Positions 33,374 to 33,667 of a DNA stretch of 33,667 nucleotides are shown in pieces (within the stretch, counting starts at the first letter, position 1; every line of letters starts with the position of its first letter). The notes under the pieces were generated by a model. It saw nothing but the letters and a program-made list of their open reading frames with translations. It ran no database searches and was not told the DNA's origin. A program made the position numbers and the translations under genes. Location of the stretch: contig MHBH01000024.1 in NCBI GenBank assembly GCA_001804805.1, forward strand, positions 106 through 33,772, given 5' to 3'. The DNA is from Lentisphaerae bacterium GWF2_49_21. Its GTDB lineage: Bacteria > Verrucomicrobiota > Lentisphaeria > Victivallales > GWF2-50-93.

Positions 33374-33667
33374 CTATCTTGTAAGCTTCTCATAATTCTC
33401 CCTATTCAGCACATAGACCGGGCTCATGCCGATCTGGAACTGTGCATCGCCGTCCTTGACATCCAGCGGCTTCATCTGTCCGACGACATCGACTATCACC
33501 CATGGACCATTTCCGTCAAGCTTCATCTTCCAGTCGGAGGACTTGTCGTCCGCTCGCCATATCATGAAGGTATCACCGAAGTAAGCAGCTTGAATTTCTT
33601 TGTCGTCGGTCGTCAGTCTTCGGTATGGGAATCCGTCGATGAGTGCGCCGGCGGTATAAATTGCGGC
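33374..33667 (-). CDS. C-terminal end of a larger protein, possibly a glycoside hydrolase (partial)
   Basis: The frame is open from the right window edge to a stop at 33374, giving 97 residues. It starts within AAIYTAGALIDGFPYRRL, continues with FGDTFMIWRADDKSSDW and GNGPWVIVDVVGQMKPL, and ends in IGMSPVYVLNRENYEKLTR. An SPVYV-like strand near the end is common at the C-terminus of glycoside hydrolases with a terminal beta-sandwich, and the neighbourhood is rich in such enzymes. The evidence is weak because the catalytic part lies outside the window. The gap 33240-33373 contains a repeat and no gene. Confidence 0.7.
   Translation of the reverse strand, partial: AAIYTAGALIDGFPYRRLTTDDKEIQAAYFGDTFMIWRADDKSSDWKMKLDGNGPWVIVDVVGQMKPLDVKDGDAQFQIGMSPVYVLNRENYEKLTR

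Overview
The window looks like a bacterial chromosome fragment of moderate G+C. It starts inside a 16S rRNA gene on the minus strand, of which only the 5' third is present. The 16S start (GAACGAACGCTGGCGG, then a GTATGGATTAGGCATG stretch), the long PAS-rich hybrid kinases, the intracellular glycosidases, the four-helix-bundle 'suffix' protein and the many dispersed palindromic repeats suggest a PVC-type (Lentisphaerae-like) or similar environmental Gram-negative lineage. That placement is an inference with low certainty.

Layout. 1-716: 5' part of 16S rRNA with its leader, a boxA antitermination motif and a good sigma-70 promoter, all on the minus strand. 717-1853: two small exported proteins, one a lipoprotein. 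1854-1925: tRNA-Cys. 1960-12937: a signalling block read on the minus strand. It holds a giant 11-PAS hybrid histidine kinase, translationally coupled to a membrane sensor kinase, then an Rcp1-like single-domain response regulator and a REC-PAS-PAS-kinase-REC hybrid. A MITE-like inverted-repeat element and a palindromic repeat sit between these genes. 13216-16129: a cupin_5 protein, quinolinate synthase NadA, a DUF374 acyltransferase, a doubtful small ORF and tRNA-Thr(CGU). 16232-19232: an exported PsiD-type phosphatidylserine-decarboxylase-family enzyme and a HipBA-type toxin/antitoxin pair with an obvious operator. 19353-23816: a TerC/YjbE membrane protein and an AraC regulator, divergent from a GH2 beta-mannosidase. 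23904-32422: a carbohydrate locus on the minus strand with a large uncharacterised toroid-like protein, a GH35 beta-galactosidase, a GH65 phosphorylase fused to beta-phosphoglucomutase, and a GntR/LacI-type regulator. 32439-33667: a four-helix-suffix/zinc-finger protein bracketed by direct repeats, then the C-terminal end of a further protein that leaves the window.

How it fits together. The GH2, GH35 and GH65-PGM enzymes lack signal peptides, so they should act on imported oligosaccharides in the cytoplasm. The GH65-PGM fusion would release beta-glucose-1-phosphate by phosphorolysis and convert it directly to glucose-6-phosphate. The GntR-type regulator, 15 bases downstream of it, is the natural candidate to bind the large inverted repeats in front of the fusion gene. 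No transporter gene is visible in the window. The kinases have no visible output gene, so their regulon is unknown.

The most unusual points are the GH65-PGM fusion with its operator, the exported PsiD-like decarboxylase, the uncharacterised 561-residue protein in the sugar operon, the coupled 11-PAS kinase cluster, and several families of short palindromic elements placed exactly at gene ends.
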